Part shown: positions 16,302 through 16,428 of the stretch, one piece after another
Layout: the number at the start of each line of letters is the position of its first letter
Position numbering within the stretch: the stretch's first letter is position 1
Origin: Gemmatimonadota bacterium
Lineage (GTDB): Bacteria; Gemmatimonadota; Gemmatimonadetes; Gemmatimonadales; Gemmatimonadaceae
Length of the DNA stretch: 16,428 bases
Reading direction: 5' to 3'
Assembly (NCBI GenBank): GCA_947475795.1
Contig: CANJOX010000026.1
Coordinates: 1 to 16,428 of the forward strand
The notes under the pieces: generated by a model
Database searches by the model: none
Seen by the model: the letters and a program-made list of their open reading frames with translations, nothing else
Told to the model about the DNA's origin: nothing
Translations under genes and position numbers: made by a program

Positions 16302-16428
16302 ATGTCTGCCGCCCCCGACCGCACGCACCGTCCCTGGACCACGCAGCCGACCGCCGCCCGGCTGGTGCGCACCGTCCTCGACGACGCGCTGGCGCGGGTC
16401 CCCGCGGCGTCGGCGCTGGCGTCGCGCC
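16302..16428 (+). CDS. N-terminal fragment of an unidentified protein, cut by the window edge
   Basis: The frame is open from ATG 16302 to the right edge: 42 residues beginning MSAAPDRTHRPW and continuing with an Ala/Arg/Leu-rich helix (ARLVRTVLDDALARVP). It is divergent from the TetR gene, with 103 bp between the start codons, which is a common layout for a regulator and a target gene. No Shine-Dalgarno is visible. The fragment is too short to name a family; the actual start could be elsewhere. Confidence 0.45.
   Translation, partial: MSAAPDRTHRPWTTQPTAARLVRTVLDDALARVPAASALASR

Overview
The window is GC-rich bacterial DNA with 13 credible protein genes (two cut by the window edges). I saw no rRNA, tRNA, CRISPR array or insertion sequence. 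It appears to fall into two parts of different character. Positions 1 to about 4270 read like a betaproteobacterial (Comamonadaceae-like) block: a leftward membrane-sensor gene, then a divergent, overlapping pair encoding a GMC (ChoD-type) oxidoreductase and an alpha/beta hydrolase. All three genes have clear Shine-Dalgarno sequences. From about 4280 to the right end the content resembles Gemmatimonadota: a large lipoprotein of bacterial Ig-like (Big_2) repeats, a Ser/Thr kinase with a membrane tail, a multi-sensor hybrid histidine kinase, and mostly SD-less starts. These taxon assignments are inferences from protein style, not from searches.

Layout: 1-654 (-) six-TM sensor N-terminus, cut by the left edge; 787-2532 (+) GMC oxidoreductase; 2525-4270 (+) hydrolase with a cysteine in the nucleophile position; 4368-4643 (+) small Ada-type metal-binding protein; 4657-8223 (-) lipoprotein of 13 Ig-like repeats; 8503-9135 (+) PEBP/YbhB-like protein; 9187-11652 (+) PAS-GAF-PAS-HisKA-HATPase-REC hybrid kinase; 11649-12017 (+) HPt protein; 12101-12367 (+) small three-TM protein; 12419-14155 (+) membrane Ser/Thr kinase; 14229-15614 (-) D-lactate dehydrogenase-type flavoprotein; 15611-16198 (-) TetR-type regulator; 16302 to the right edge (+) start of an unknown gene.

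How genes may work together: the GMC enzyme and the hydrolase overlap by 8 nt and should be made together, probably acting in sequence on a sterol-like or other hydrophobic alcohol or ester. The hybrid kinase and the HPt protein overlap by 4 nt (ATGA) and form most of a phosphorelay whose final response regulator is not in the window. TetR and the D-lactate dehydrogenase-type enzyme also overlap by 4 nt, so the regulator probably controls its own operon and perhaps the divergent gene at the right edge, through an AT-rich site with inverted repeats between them.

The points most worth checking are the abrupt change of character near 4.3 kb (transfer or assembly chimera), the cysteine cluster in the GMC enzyme that fits an Fe-S cluster, the cysteine nucleophile of its partner, the regular 180-residue two-domain super-repeat in the Ig-like lipoprotein, and the non-RD membrane kinase with a 13-bp tandem repeat abutting its putative promoter.
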